40,002 nt of DNA from a virus. Below, one piece after another: positions 30,298 to 37,061 of the stretch. Position numbers and translations under genes: made by a program. The notes under the pieces are model-generated. The model saw nothing but the letters and a program-made list of their open reading frames with translations, was not told the origin of the DNA and ran no database searches. The number at the start of each line of letters is the position of its first letter. Position 1 is the stretch's first letter. The stretch lies in the IMG/VR virus record IMGVR_UViG_3300047094_000493, positions 1 through 40,002 of that record; one strand, written 5' to 3'.

Positions 30298-30618
30298 TCA
30301 CTCGTACCGAATCACGGCGAACCAGCCGCGCGGGCCACGGGCCACGCCACGCTCCACGATCCGGTAGCGGCCTCGCTGGGCGTCCTGGTAGTAGCAGCAG
30401 TTGCGAAACGCTTGGTCAGGGCCAGCCGAACTGAACCCGATCCCCTCGCGCCGGCCACCGGCCCGGCCGCAGTGACGCAGGATGCCGGTCCTCGCCATGT
30501 CGTCGGCCGCATCCTGCGCCGACACGATCGTCGTCACCGTGAACACCTGCTCGGCCTGAGCCGTGGCAGCACCCATCAGCAGGGCCAGCGTCATCATCAC
30601 CATGAATCTTGCGGACAT
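30298..30618 (-). CDS. Exported small protein with signal peptide
   Basis: A 106-residue protein from the ATG at 30618; the longer in-frame start was rejected because it lacks the signal peptide context. MSARFMVMMTLALLMGAATAQA is a standard signal peptide with an AQA cleavage site. The mature part is Arg-rich with a Cys pair (RNCCYYQD) and another Cys (LRHCGRAGG), and ends RGWFAVIRYE. A phage-encoded secreted protein among early genes could act on the host envelope or in superinfection exclusion; that is a guess. Confidence 0.72.
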   Translation of the reverse strand: MSARFMVMMTLALLMGAATAQAEQVFTVTTIVSAQDAADDMARTGILRHCGRAGGRREGIGFSSAGPDQAFRNCCYYQDAQRGRYRIVERGVARGPRGWFAVIRYE

Positions 30619-30663
30619 ATCAGATCCCTCCGTGGAACAATCGAACCAGGGCAACGTGCCCAA

Positions 30664-30900
30664 TCACCACTCGCCACCAAACTTGCTTTTCATGCGGTCG
30701 CTGTACTCGTCCTCGCGGCCCGCCCTGAAAGCGCGGCTCGCGTTCATGCGTCCCGGCTTGATCACCAGCGGTGGCCGGGCTGGCTCCTCAAGCACCTTGC
30801 CGAGATCCGTCTCGACCATCAGCGGCTCCGCCTGGTCCTCGCGGGCCAACCGGGCCTTGGCCTCCTCGACCGTCTCGAAATCGCGTACAAACTTCGCCAT
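30664..30900 (-). CDS. Small hypothetical protein
   Basis: A 78-residue protein from the ATG at 30900, with AAAGGA upstream. It is charged and helical (FVRDFETVEEAKARLAREDQAEPLMVETDLGKVLEE) and ends in a basic stretch (NASRAFRAGREDEYSDRMKSKFGGEW). It sits right after the SSB-like gene and may work in the same recombination unit. No family is recognised. Confidence 0.68.
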   Translation of the reverse strand: MAKFVRDFETVEEAKARLAREDQAEPLMVETDLGKVLEEPARPPLVIKPGRMNASRAFRAGREDEYSDRMKSKFGGEW

Positions 30901-30910
30901 GTGATTCCTT

Positions 30911-31384
30911 TCAGAAGGGGATGTCGTCCGACCCGATGGCCGGGGAAGATGCCTTGACCTTGGCGGCTGGCGTCCGTGCCGGTCGCTTCGCGGTGGCTTC
31001 CTGCTCAAGCGGTTGAATGGGCAGAAACTTTCCGACGTTCACCCACTGCCGGCCGTTCTTGTCGACCTTGTGGTAGATCTCAGCCAGCACCCGCCGGCCG
31101 GTGAGATCGTCGAGCGGCGTGGCCTTCCACTCTGCGGCCGTCATGCCGAGCGACTCGGCCAGCGACCTGACGAGGGCCTTGGCCCAGCCCTGCCCCTTCT
31201 TGGCTCGGACCTTGGCCCACCAGTAGCGGCGGTCATCGTGGGCCAGCTCGAGGTACGCCTCGGCCTCGCTGTCGGCGGTCGTCACGATCTTGAGCTCATG
31301 CACGCCCTCTGGCAGGTCGATCTTCTCGCCGGCCGTCGCGGCCACCACCTGCGTCTCGTCGTCACTAAAAACGTCCCATTCCAT
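30911..31384 (-). CDS. SSB-like protein with acidic DDIPF tip
   Basis: A 157-residue protein from the ATG at 31384, with AAGGA seven bases upstream. The C-terminus ends SDDIPF, the acidic tip by which single-strand-binding proteins recruit partners. The body (VHELKIVTTADSEAEAYLELAHDDRRYWWAKVRAKKGQGWAKALVRSLAESLG ... TGRRVLAEIYHKVDKNGRQWVNVGKFLPI) fits the OB-fold, DUF669-type phage proteins that accompany Sak4-type recombinases. It is thus probably the single-strand-binding partner of the ATPase encoded just upstream. Confidence 0.8.
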   Translation of the reverse strand: MEWDVFSDDETQVVAATAGEKIDLPEGVHELKIVTTADSEAEAYLELAHDDRRYWWAKVRAKKGQGWAKALVRSLAESLGMTAAEWKATPLDDLTGRRVLAEIYHKVDKNGRQWVNVGKFLPIQPLEQEATAKRPARTPAAKVKASSPAIGSDDIPF

Positions 31385-31436
31385 TGGCTGTTCCTTTTGG
31401 GGTTCCTGTTTCTTCCGTTTCATCGAAGTCCACGAG

Positions 31437-32393
31437 TCATGCCACGGCATCGGCGGCCACCTCCGGCTCGATCTGTTGGTGCCTCATGTTGAGAAGAGCC
31501 GTGAGCTGCTCGGCAGCCTCTGGTGCCAGCTGGCCTTCCGAGACAAGCACCTCCATCCGGTCAGCAATCTTTCCGAGCGTCCGCACGGACGTTGCCTGTG
31601 CGATGTGCTCGGCAATCTTGATTCCGAGCGGAACCTCGACAGGCTGGCCGCCCCCTGTACCGCCGGTAGCGTCGGCAGTTCTTGCAGGCTCCGGCGCCGG
31701 AGCCACAGGGGACGGGAGCCCGTCCGATAGCCAAGCAGCAAGCTGCCGGCCGAAGTCTTCACCAGGCTTGTCGATCAGCTTGTCCTGGAACTTGCCCGTC
31801 CGGTCCTTGATCACGTTGGCGATATGCTCGGTCGAGATCTCGACCAACAGGTCGAACTCGTACTCAATGCCCTTGCCCTGCTCGGGGGCCAGACCGACAC
31901 GCTGCGGTGTCTTCTTGCCGTTGTTGTCCACCGTCGTCCACTCAGTCTTCGACCGCATGGTGGCGATGACGTGCCCGGGGTAGTTGAGGATCGCCTGGAC
32001 GAGCCGCCGCTGGTGCGGCGTGCCCTCGCTCCACGCGCTCCACGTGTTGCCCCTGTACTTGGCCTTGGCCAGCTTCTCGACCTCCTCAAGGAGCGTCTGC
32101 CAGCCGTGAGACAGGCTGTCGATGATGAGCACCGCATACCCAGCCTTGGCAGCCTCGCTGATTGCGGCCACGTAGCCGTCGATCGACTGGTCCTCGAGCT
32201 CAAGCACATCGAACGAGAACCGGTCGGCGTACTTGCTGGCCGAGCCTCGCTCGGTGTCGATCACTGCGATCGGCCTGCCGCCGGCAAGGCCCGTGCCAAC
32301 TCGGAGGCTGGTGAACGTCTTGCCGGCTCCGCTCGGCCCGTGAATCGCCGCGTGGAGGTTTGCCTGTGCCTTTGTCGCTTTCTTGAATCCCAT
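31437..32393 (-). CDS. RecA-like recombination ATPase (Sak4-type)
   Basis: A 318-residue protein. Walker A is GPSGAGKT at residues 19-26 and Walker B VLIID at 88-92, followed by SLSHGW. The opening LHAAIHGPSGAGKTFTSLRVGTGLAGGRPIAVIDTERGSASKYAD and the later HVIATMRSKTEW, PEQGKGIEYEFDLLVEI are the hallmarks of the phage AAA_24/Sak4 group, single-strand annealing or RecA-core recombinases. A C-terminal helical extension (from about residue 245) is rich in Ala/Glu. AAAGGA precedes the ATG. It forms a unit with the SSB-like gene and RusA. Confidence 0.88.
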   Translation of the reverse strand: MGFKKATKAQANLHAAIHGPSGAGKTFTSLRVGTGLAGGRPIAVIDTERGSASKYADRFSFDVLELEDQSIDGYVAAISEAAKAGYAVLIIDSLSHGWQTLLEEVEKLAKAKYRGNTWSAWSEGTPHQRRLVQAILNYPGHVIATMRSKTEWTTVDNNGKKTPQRVGLAPEQGKGIEYEFDLLVEISTEHIANVIKDRTGKFQDKLIDKPGEDFGRQLAAWLSDGLPSPVAPAPEPARTADATGGTGGGQPVEVPLGIKIAEHIAQATSVRTLGKIADRMEVLVSEGQLAPEAAEQLTALLNMRHQQIEPEVAADAVA

Positions 32394-32498
32394 GTTGCGT
32401 CCTTTGCTACTGGTGCTACTGATGAAAAAGCCCGTTTCGCGTCCTGCTGGCGGGCGGATGAATGCTTCCCTGCCGTGCCGTCTCCAACGGCTCTCCTT

Positions 32499-32525
32499 CC
32501 GGCCAGCGGCTCCACCGCTAGCCGG
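32499..32525 (-). other. Strong hairpin upstream of the RecA-like gene
   Basis: An 11-bp inverted repeat with a five-base loop (32499-32509 and 32515-32525). The one imperfect position is a G-U pair in minus-strand RNA. No T run follows, so it is not a standard terminator. It lies in the 138-base gap between the gene at 32532 and the RecA-like gene and may attenuate transcription or protect mRNA. Confidence 0.45.
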
Positions 32526-32531
32526 TCCTGT

Positions 32532-32768
32532 TCAGTGCGTGATGTCCCTCACGGGAACCCGAACCCATGCGTGGTCGACGTTCACCACCACCGTGGCGTC
32601 GTCGTCGGAGTACCACTCGATGTGGCCGCTCCAGTGCTTGCCCTTGGTGATGCCAGAGACGAAGTCTCCGACGGCTGGCAGCGTGTTGCCGGTGTCGCGC
32701 CACCCGGTGCCGTAGGTGTCCTGCATTCCGGCGACTGCGGCGAGGTATTCCGAGCTGTGTGCATCCAT
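32532..32768 (-). CDS. Small early protein, SH3-like beta pattern
   Basis: A 78-residue protein. I chose the second ATG (32768), nine bases after AAGGAG; the first ATG directly abuts that site. It reads MDAHSSEYLAAVAGMQDTYGTGW, then DFVSGITKGKHWSGHIEWYSDDDATVVVNVDHAWVRVPVRDIT, a small beta-barrel pattern seen in early phage proteins of unknown function. It is the first gene after the 177-base regulatory stretch. Confidence 0.7.
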   Translation of the reverse strand: MDAHSSEYLAAVAGMQDTYGTGWRDTGNTLPAVGDFVSGITKGKHWSGHIEWYSDDDATVVVNVDHAWVRVPVRDITH

Positions 32769-32945
32769 CGTGGTCATCTCCTTCGTGTGTGGGGCAAAGA
32801 TATACGGGCGTTCAGGTAAGTCAATCTAGTGGTCAAGCATTCCAGTTGGTGTTTTGGAAACTAGAAACTGCGTGCATCTGTCGTAGTTTTGCGTGTGCCG
32901 CTAACGTCACTTTGGGGCAAGAGCGTACCGATAGCGTTACTTGTG
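32769..32945 (-). promoter_or_regulatory. Noncoding leader of the main early operon
   Basis: No open frame of note on either strand. It holds the operator-like copy at 32902-32912 and the -10 of the candidate promoter at 32922-32949. A second, weaker promoter-like pair (TTGACT at 32819-32824 with ATCTTT at 32796-32801, 17 apart) lies closer to the gene. The base composition is clearly more AT-rich than in the coding regions. Confidence 0.5.
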
Positions 32946-32949
32946 TCAA
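32922..32949 (-). promoter_or_regulatory. Candidate sigma70-type promoter with operator in its spacer
   Basis: On the minus strand TTGACA (32949-32944), a 16-base spacer and TACGCT (32927-32922). The spacer contains AAGTAACGCTA (32932-32942). A degenerate second copy, AAGTGACGTTA at 32902-32912, lies just past the expected start point. It would drive the RecA-like operon to the left. Confidence 0.5.
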
Positions 32950-33089
32950 GCAAGAAATCGGGAGAGCGTGGAAACAACGAGGTCGATGCCGTGAGCGACC
33001 GCCTGGGCGAGGTCGCTGTCGGTGCCAAGCTGCTGGCCGAGGCGGATGAAAACGAGGGCTTGGATCAGCCGGTCGAGTTTTTGTTTCAT
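32946..33089 (-). CDS. Small early protein of 47 residues
   Basis: A 47-residue protein (MKQKLDRLIQALVFIRLGQQLGTDSDLAQAVAHGIDLVVSTLSRFLA) with a very good GGAGG site eight bases before the ATG at 33089. It is helical and amphipathic with no known motif. A candidate promoter lies 40-67 bases upstream and another overlaps its stop. It lies in the control region and may be a small regulator. Confidence 0.62.
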   Translation of the reverse strand: MKQKLDRLIQALVFIRLGQQLGTDSDLAQAVAHGIDLVVSTLSRFLA

Positions 33090-33128
33090 CGCTTGGCCCT
33101 CCTTGGCCGAGAGAATCCTGCGCGAGCT

Positions 33129-33156
33129 AGTGTAGCGTTATCGTTACTTCATGCAA
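33129..33156 (-). promoter_or_regulatory. Candidate promoter upstream of the 47-residue gene, with operator
   Basis: On the minus strand TTGCAT (33156-33151), a 16-base spacer and TACACT (33134-33129), giving a leader of about 33 bases to the ATG at 33089. The spacer contains AAGTAACGATA (33139-33149), nearly identical to the element in the spacer of the promoter at 32922-32949. Confidence 0.5.
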
Positions 33157-33199
33157 GGGCTCTTGAGAAGATTTCTCTGGGTGCGGTTTTCCTCGAGGA

Positions 33200-33463
33200 T
33201 TACGAGGGCTTCCGCTTCCGGCTGGGCTTGGGTGCCGCCGGCTTCTCAGCCCGCCTGCCGACAGAGCGTGTGGACAGGCTGGCCTTGAGTGCCACGGCGT
33301 CGGCCCGCTTGACCAGCCACGCCCGCTCGCCGGCCTTCCAGCCGGTCAGCCTGGGATCCTCGGCGATCAGCAGCCGCCGGATGTAGCCCTCGGTGCAGCC
33401 GCAGAGTTTCACCGCTTCGGCGACTGTGATCCACTCTTTGTCTGGTGAGGCCACGGCAATCAT
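33200..33463 (-). CDS. Excisionase-like HTH protein
   Basis: An 87-residue protein next to the integrase and divergent from it. EWITVAEAVKLCGCTEGYIRRLLIAEDPRLTGWKAGERAWLVKRADAVAL is a MerR/excisionase-type HTH plus wing, followed by a basic tail (RRAEKPAAPKPSRKRKPS). It may be the excisionase or the lysogeny regulator; no CI- or Cro-type repressor was found elsewhere. The ATG at 33463 abuts AGGA, so the in-frame GTG four codons on, at the proper distance, could be the true start. Confidence 0.75.
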   Translation of the reverse strand: MIAVASPDKEWITVAEAVKLCGCTEGYIRRLLIAEDPRLTGWKAGERAWLVKRADAVALKASLSTRSVGRRAEKPAAPKPSRKRKPS

Positions 33464-33697
33464 TCCTGGAATGTAACGCTAGCGTGCGTAGTGTGCAAAC
33501 TTAGGTGGACAACCTTGGTCCGTATATCACAGCACGATTGCCAGTTTCGGATTCTCGCTTTGCCCTGTTCACTCGAAACGCTGTACACTATCAACCGACC
33601 CGAAACGGGGCGATCTTTCTAGCGGATGGGGTGCAGTTTGAACAACTGTACACTATGTGCTAGCATCGCCCCTCAAACCCAAAAGAGGAGAGCGACG
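33464..33697. promoter_or_regulatory. Divergent intergenic region, integrase control and possible attP
   Basis: 234 bases with no credible gene. Contents from left: an interrupted palindrome cattcctggaatg at 33461-33473, an operator-like atgtaacgcta at 33471-33481 (plus strand) whose end forms the palindrome acgctagcgt, and the direct repeat CTGTACACTAT at 33581-33591 and 33646-33656 with a small CCCG-AAA-CGGG hairpin at 33599-33609. The repeats could be integrase arm sites or operators. The attachment core cannot be identified without the host. Confidence 0.5.
33638..33666 (+). promoter_or_regulatory. Integrase promoter
   Basis: TTGAAC (33638-33643), a 17-base spacer and TAGCAT (33661-33666), with the expected start about 25 bases before the integrase ATG. 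The second CTGTACACTAT repeat (33646-33656) lies within the spacer, so a protein that binds it would block the promoter; this suggests self-regulation or repression. Confidence 0.55.
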
Positions 33698-34618
33698 ATG
33701 CAGCTGAAAGACCTGTTGATTGACCGATTTGCACCCCACAAAGACCTCTGCGACCGGACGGTGGCGATGTACGTGGCGACGCTGGCCCGCCTGCGGGATT
33801 TCCTGGGCCGGGAGCCGACGGTGGACGACCTGGACGATCTGACGATCGCCAAGTTTCTGCGGTGGCGGCGCGTCACCCAGCATTCCAAGTGGAAGCTGAT
33901 CAGCCCGGCCTCGCTGGCGAAAGACTCGGCCCACATCCGCACGCTCTGGAATTGGCTGGCCAAAAAGCGATGGAAGCGGTCAGACGGCCAGATGATTGAA
34001 TTCCCAGACTACGCCAGGCCGAAGGTGCCGAAGCCCGTGCCGAAAGCCTACAAGGCCGAGGAGCTCGTGCGGCTGGTGGAGGTTGGCAGGCAGCGGAAAG
34101 GGTTGGTGTCGGGCGTGCCGGCGGCCTGGTACTGGCCGACCAAAATTATGGCCATGTTTCAGACCGGCGAGAGGATCGGCGCGGTCTTGCAAATCCGCTG
34201 GTCGGAGGTGGACCTCGAGCGGCACACGCTGACGTTCCTGGCTGCCACCCGCAAGGGCCACAGGGAGACGATTACGCGGCCGATCACGCCAGACCTGGCA
34301 AAGATGCTGGCGGCCCAGAAAGGCCCGCCAGAGGCTCGCGTATGGCCTTGGCTGGACGACCGGGAACCGCTGTCTGCGTACAACAGCCTGCGGGTGCTCT
34401 GCCGGGTGGCGGGCGTGGACTACAAGCCGTTCCATGCCATCCGCAAATCGACGGCCAGCTACCTAAAGCGGGCCGGAATCTCGGCCCGAAAGCAGCTGGG
34501 CCACAGCAGCGAGGAGATGGCCGAGAACCACTATTACGACGAGGAGATTACCGGGCGGGAGTCCAACCTGGACTACCTGCCGGATCTCGACAGGCCGCAC
34601 GAGCCGCCAGCGGCGTAA
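33698..34618 (+). CDS. int: Tyrosine recombinase / integrase
   Basis: A 306-residue protein from the ATG at 33698, seven bases after GAGGAG; the upstream in-frame start lacks a binding site. Residues 1 to about 115 are a SAM-like core-binding domain (RTVAMYVATLARLRDFLGREPTVDDL). The catalytic domain shows Arg in MFQTGERIGAVLQIRW, the Lys-bearing turn in LAATRKGHRET, HAIRKSTASYLKRAG (H-x-x-R), QLGHSSEEMAENHYYD with the His and the Tyr nucleophile. It integrates and, with Xis, excises the phage. It is one of only two plus-strand genes. Confidence 0.93.
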   Translation: MQLKDLLIDRFAPHKDLCDRTVAMYVATLARLRDFLGREPTVDDLDDLTIAKFLRWRRVTQHSKWKLISPASLAKDSAHIRTLWNWLAKKRWKRSDGQMIEFPDYARPKVPKPVPKAYKAEELVRLVEVGRQRKGLVSGVPAAWYWPTKIMAMFQTGERIGAVLQIRWSEVDLERHTLTFLAATRKGHRETITRPITPDLAKMLAAQKGPPEARVWPWLDDREPLSAYNSLRVLCRVAGVDYKPFHAIRKSTASYLKRAGISARKQLGHSSEEMAENHYYDEEITGRESNLDYLPDLDRPHEPPAA

Positions 34619-34730
34619 GCCTTGACCAGTTCTGTCAAATGCCCACAACGTCGCCCGGCTGGCCGGCAGCGGACTGATAAACCGTGTCGCCCACCCAGCC
34701 GGGTGGCGTTCCACTTTGGGAATCTGGAAC
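34619..34730. other. Short intergenic stretch after integrase
   Basis: 112 bases with no gene. It has a weak CACCC-AGCC-GGGTG hairpin (34691-34704) without a T run and an inverted repeat gttcca/tggaac (34708-34713 and 34725-34730) just before the next ATG. An attachment site may be here or in front of the integrase; no tRNA fragment is visible. Confidence 0.35.
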
Positions 34731-34940
34731 ATGCACGCAATCCTTCGCTTCCGCCTGCCGGAAGAACAGACCGAGTTCAACGCCGCCATGCAGGGCCGCG
34801 AGGCCAAGGCTGCGATCTGGGCCGTGGACCAGCACTGCCGCTCGATCCTCAAGCACGGCGAGCCGAGCGAGGAAACGAGGCGGCAGCTCGAGCAGATACG
34901 CGACTTGCTCCGCGAGCGACCGGGGCTACTCGACGATTGA
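34731..34940 (+). CDS. Small protein of the RLPEE family
   Basis: A 69-residue protein from the ATG at 34731. ILRFRLPEEQTEFNAAMQGREAKAAIWAVDQHCRSILKHGEPSEETRRQLEQIRDLLRERPGLLDD is a helical pattern I know from many phages and prophages, where it is annotated only as hypothetical. It runs from the integrase unit towards the opposing minus-strand operon and overlaps the end of the next gene by 15 bases (tail to tail). Confidence 0.72.
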   Translation: MHAILRFRLPEEQTEFNAAMQGREAKAAIWAVDQHCRSILKHGEPSEETRRQLEQIRDLLRERPGLLDD

Positions 34941-35582
34941 TGCCTGCTCCTCGCGGTAGAGCACCAAGGCAATGGCTGCGTAACACGAGATGTCCTTGAG
35001 CGTGTCCTCGACGCCGTCGAACTCGCACGTGCCTCGCCGGAAGAACGCCTTAAGCCGGTGCATCTTGTCGGAGATCCGCAGGATGCAACCGGCCCAGGCG
35101 GGCATGTTCACGACATCGGCACTGCTGCGGATGTTGCTCAAGGCGTCTTCGTCTACCCCGTAGTCCATCGTCTTGCGTAGGTGGAGCGTCCGCAGCTCGT
35201 CGAGCACCTCGAGGAACTCGCGCGAGCCGGGCCTGATCTCGCCATGGTCCTCCAGCAGGCTGTCACCCGTAAGCCGCTCGGCGTACTTGGCGGCACTCGC
35301 CTGCGTGGCTTCCTTCCACCGCTCTACCGGATCGTCATCTGGCGTGGCGTGGCACTTGCCACCGTCGCAGCACCCGCCCGCGAGTCGAGTCTCCACAGCT
35401 GCCCGTAGCTGCGAGTTGGTTTCTGTCAGGTCCGTGATAGTCCCTTGCATGGTTTTCCTTTCGATGAGAAGTCTGGCTACGTCTGCGGCGAGTGCCCCTG
35501 CCGTCCCTGTCCACTGGCCCTGGTAGCGGTAGGCCCGCTGCCGTGCCTCGGCGAGATACTCGTCAGTCAGGTCGTATTCCAT
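34926..35582 (-). CDS. MazG-like / Nmad1-like nucleotide-pool protein
   Basis: A 218-residue protein. The N-terminal half is a helical region with a Cys cluster (GGCCDGGKCHATPDDDPVERW). The C-terminal half (LRTLHLRKTMDYGVDEDALSNIRSSADVVNMPAWAGCILRISDKMHRLKAFFRRG ... GVEDTLKDISCYAAIALVLYREEQ) has the helix pattern of the all-alpha NTP pyrophosphatase superfamily (MazG, DUF1599), with Asp in SDKMHRL and E-D-T-L-x-D as metal ligands. Such enzymes remove certain nucleotides or support DNA modification. It is the last gene of the minus-strand operon. Confidence 0.78.
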   Translation of the reverse strand: MEYDLTDEYLAEARQRAYRYQGQWTGTAGALAADVARLLIERKTMQGTITDLTETNSQLRAAVETRLAGGCCDGGKCHATPDDDPVERWKEATQASAAKYAERLTGDSLLEDHGEIRPGSREFLEVLDELRTLHLRKTMDYGVDEDALSNIRSSADVVNMPAWAGCILRISDKMHRLKAFFRRGTCEFDGVEDTLKDISCYAAIALVLYREEQASIVE

Positions 35583-35585
35583 GCG

Positions 35586-36656
35586 TCAACGCTTCGCTCT
35601 CAGGTCTCTGTCGCAGAAGAGCGGGTACGCCCGTGTGACCTCGTTCCGGCCGTGGTCGATGATGGCCATGCCCTGGCAGGGCCGCTCTGGCGAGGCCACC
35701 CGCTCAGCGTACGGTGAGTGTCCAATCACGCTGCCGTTGGCCACATAGCGTGCCCCACGCAGCCAGCCCCACGAGTGATAGTGGCCGAAGATCGTGAGGT
35801 CTGCCTTTCGGCCTGCGTCCCACCGGGCGATCGATTTGCTGGCCGGCAGGGCCAGACCGTAGACACCCCCGCCGTAACGAATGCTATGCCCGTGCGTGGT
35901 GCGGACGAGGAATCCGTCCAGGTCCACGTAGCCAAGGTGCCCCTCAGCGATCCGCCACGACACGTTTGATTTGGCCTCCTCGCGGGCCAGCGTGAAATAC
36001 ATCATCTGCTCCCACGAGTGGTCGAGCTCCGTGGCGATCCGGTTCTTCTCGGTGCTGCGGCCGTGGTTGCCGGCGTTGGTGCAGACGATCACCTCGTCGG
36101 CATGCTGGGCAATGGAGTCGATGAGCCCACGCAGCCGCTCGGCAATCCACCTGGTGGCGTTCATCGGCGAAAGCTGGGCCACCTCCATGCAGTCGGGATG
36201 AATGTGGCCCGTGATGAAGTCGCCGCCGAGCCAGACGAGAACGCGGCGGACATTGGCTTGGTTGCGCTCGTGCTCAAGGCAGGCTAGGAACCGCTCCTCG
36301 AGCTCGTTCATCCGCAGCTGGCACACGTCGAGGCTGTAATCGTTCTCGCCGTTGACGGTCTCTGGCAGCACTCGCTCTTCGCAGTGGACATCTGATAGCA
36401 TCAACACCGCAGTGGCGTCGTGCTTCTTCGCCTTGACAGCTTTGGCCAAAGGCCGCTTCGGGGCCTTGATCCCCGACAGCCCCGCCAGGGAGTCGCCACG
36501 CTCACGCTCGCGGTCGATCTGAGCTAGGGCGGCACTGTACCTACCCTTCAGCGTTGCCACCTCAGAACGCAGCCTAGCGATCTCTGCGTCGGCTTGCAGC
36601 CGTGACGCAGCGGCAACGTCGTCGGCCAGCTCGTCCTTCAGGCTTCGTTGAGCCAT
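35586..36656 (-). CDS. Calcineurin-like metallophosphoesterase with N-terminal coiled coil
   Basis: A 356-residue protein. Residues 1-55 are a coiled coil (EIARLRSEVATLKGRYSAALAQIDRERER). The catalytic part has all the family motifs: SDVH at 88-91, GGD at 144-146, NAGNHGR with GNH at 196-198, THGHS near 254-258 and FGHYH at 290-294. These bind two metal ions. The substrate may be a nucleic acid or nucleotide. It lies next to the MazG-like gene, so a joint role in nucleotide or DNA turnover is plausible. Confidence 0.88.
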   Translation of the reverse strand: MAQRSLKDELADDVAAASRLQADAEIARLRSEVATLKGRYSAALAQIDRERERGDSLAGLSGIKAPKRPLAKAVKAKKHDATAVLMLSDVHCEERVLPETVNGENDYSLDVCQLRMNELEERFLACLEHERNQANVRRVLVWLGGDFITGHIHPDCMEVAQLSPMNATRWIAERLRGLIDSIAQHADEVIVCTNAGNHGRSTEKNRIATELDHSWEQMMYFTLAREEAKSNVSWRIAEGHLGYVDLDGFLVRTTHGHSIRYGGGVYGLALPASKSIARWDAGRKADLTIFGHYHSWGWLRGARYVANGSVIGHSPYAERVASPERPCQGMAIIDHGRNEVTRAYPLFCDRDLRAKR

Positions 36657-36904
36657 GCGACAACCCCCTGTTCGCCAACGTTTGAGATCCCGCGCGCACG
36701 CATCCTGATAGAAAGATCTCTTGCCAGCGTCCTCTTCCGCGTGCCCAGCTCACCGGCCTGCCACGCCGCCTTGATGGCTGCGAGTTCCGCCAGGTGCTCA
36801 GGTGCGACCCGCTCGTACCACCGGCTCTGCCCTTGGCGTACCGCTGCCATCGCCTCACGAACGTCGTCGAGCAGACCGCCGCTTCGGCTTTGCTTCGTCT
36901 TCAC
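36638..36904 (-). CDS. Small putative DNA-binding protein
   Basis: An 88-residue protein starting at GTG 36904 with AAGGAG seven bases upstream, inside the end of the previous gene. LLDDVREAMAAVRQGQSRWYERVAPEHLAELAAIKAAWQAGELGTRKRTLARDLSIRMRARGISNVGEQGVVAWLNEA is a helical pattern frequent in small phage proteins; the C-terminal half (TLARDLSIRMRARG ... VVAWL) could be an HTH. It overlaps the metallophosphoesterase start by 19 bases. The exact role is unknown. Confidence 0.7.
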   Translation of the reverse strand: MKTKQSRSGGLLDDVREAMAAVRQGQSRWYERVAPEHLAELAAIKAAWQAGELGTRKRTLARDLSIRMRARGISNVGEQGVVAWLNEA

Positions 36905-37040
36905 TCTGGGGCTCCTTCCCTTTAAGGTGAATCCAGCCGTCCTCGTCAGGGATGCCGCCGCCAACGTGCTCTTCGTCGTCGTCAAGCTCGGGCGGCAGAA
37001 TCACCGCCTCGGTCACTGGCTTGGATTTGGCGCGTCCCAT
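36855..37040 (-). CDS. Small acidic protein with basic tail
   Basis: A 61-residue protein. The acidic middle (PPELDDDEEHVGGGIPDEDGWIHLKG) is followed by a basic end (KPKRRSARRRS). It overlaps the next gene by 50 bases in another frame, and its own binding site is weak, so the coding status is less certain than that of its neighbours. The DEDGWIHL phrase looks like real protein. Confidence 0.5.
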   Translation of the reverse strand: MGRAKSKPVTEAVILPPELDDDEEHVGGGIPDEDGWIHLKGKEPQSEDEAKPKRRSARRRS

Positions 37041-37061
37041 GCCACTAGGGTGGCAGGCGTG

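Noticed and set aside
32499-32525. Rho-independent terminator before the RecA-like gene
   Set aside because: The stem is strong but no T run follows, so it is kept only as a hairpin.
34691-34704. Terminator behind the integrase
   Set aside because: The stem is only five base pairs, with no T run after it.
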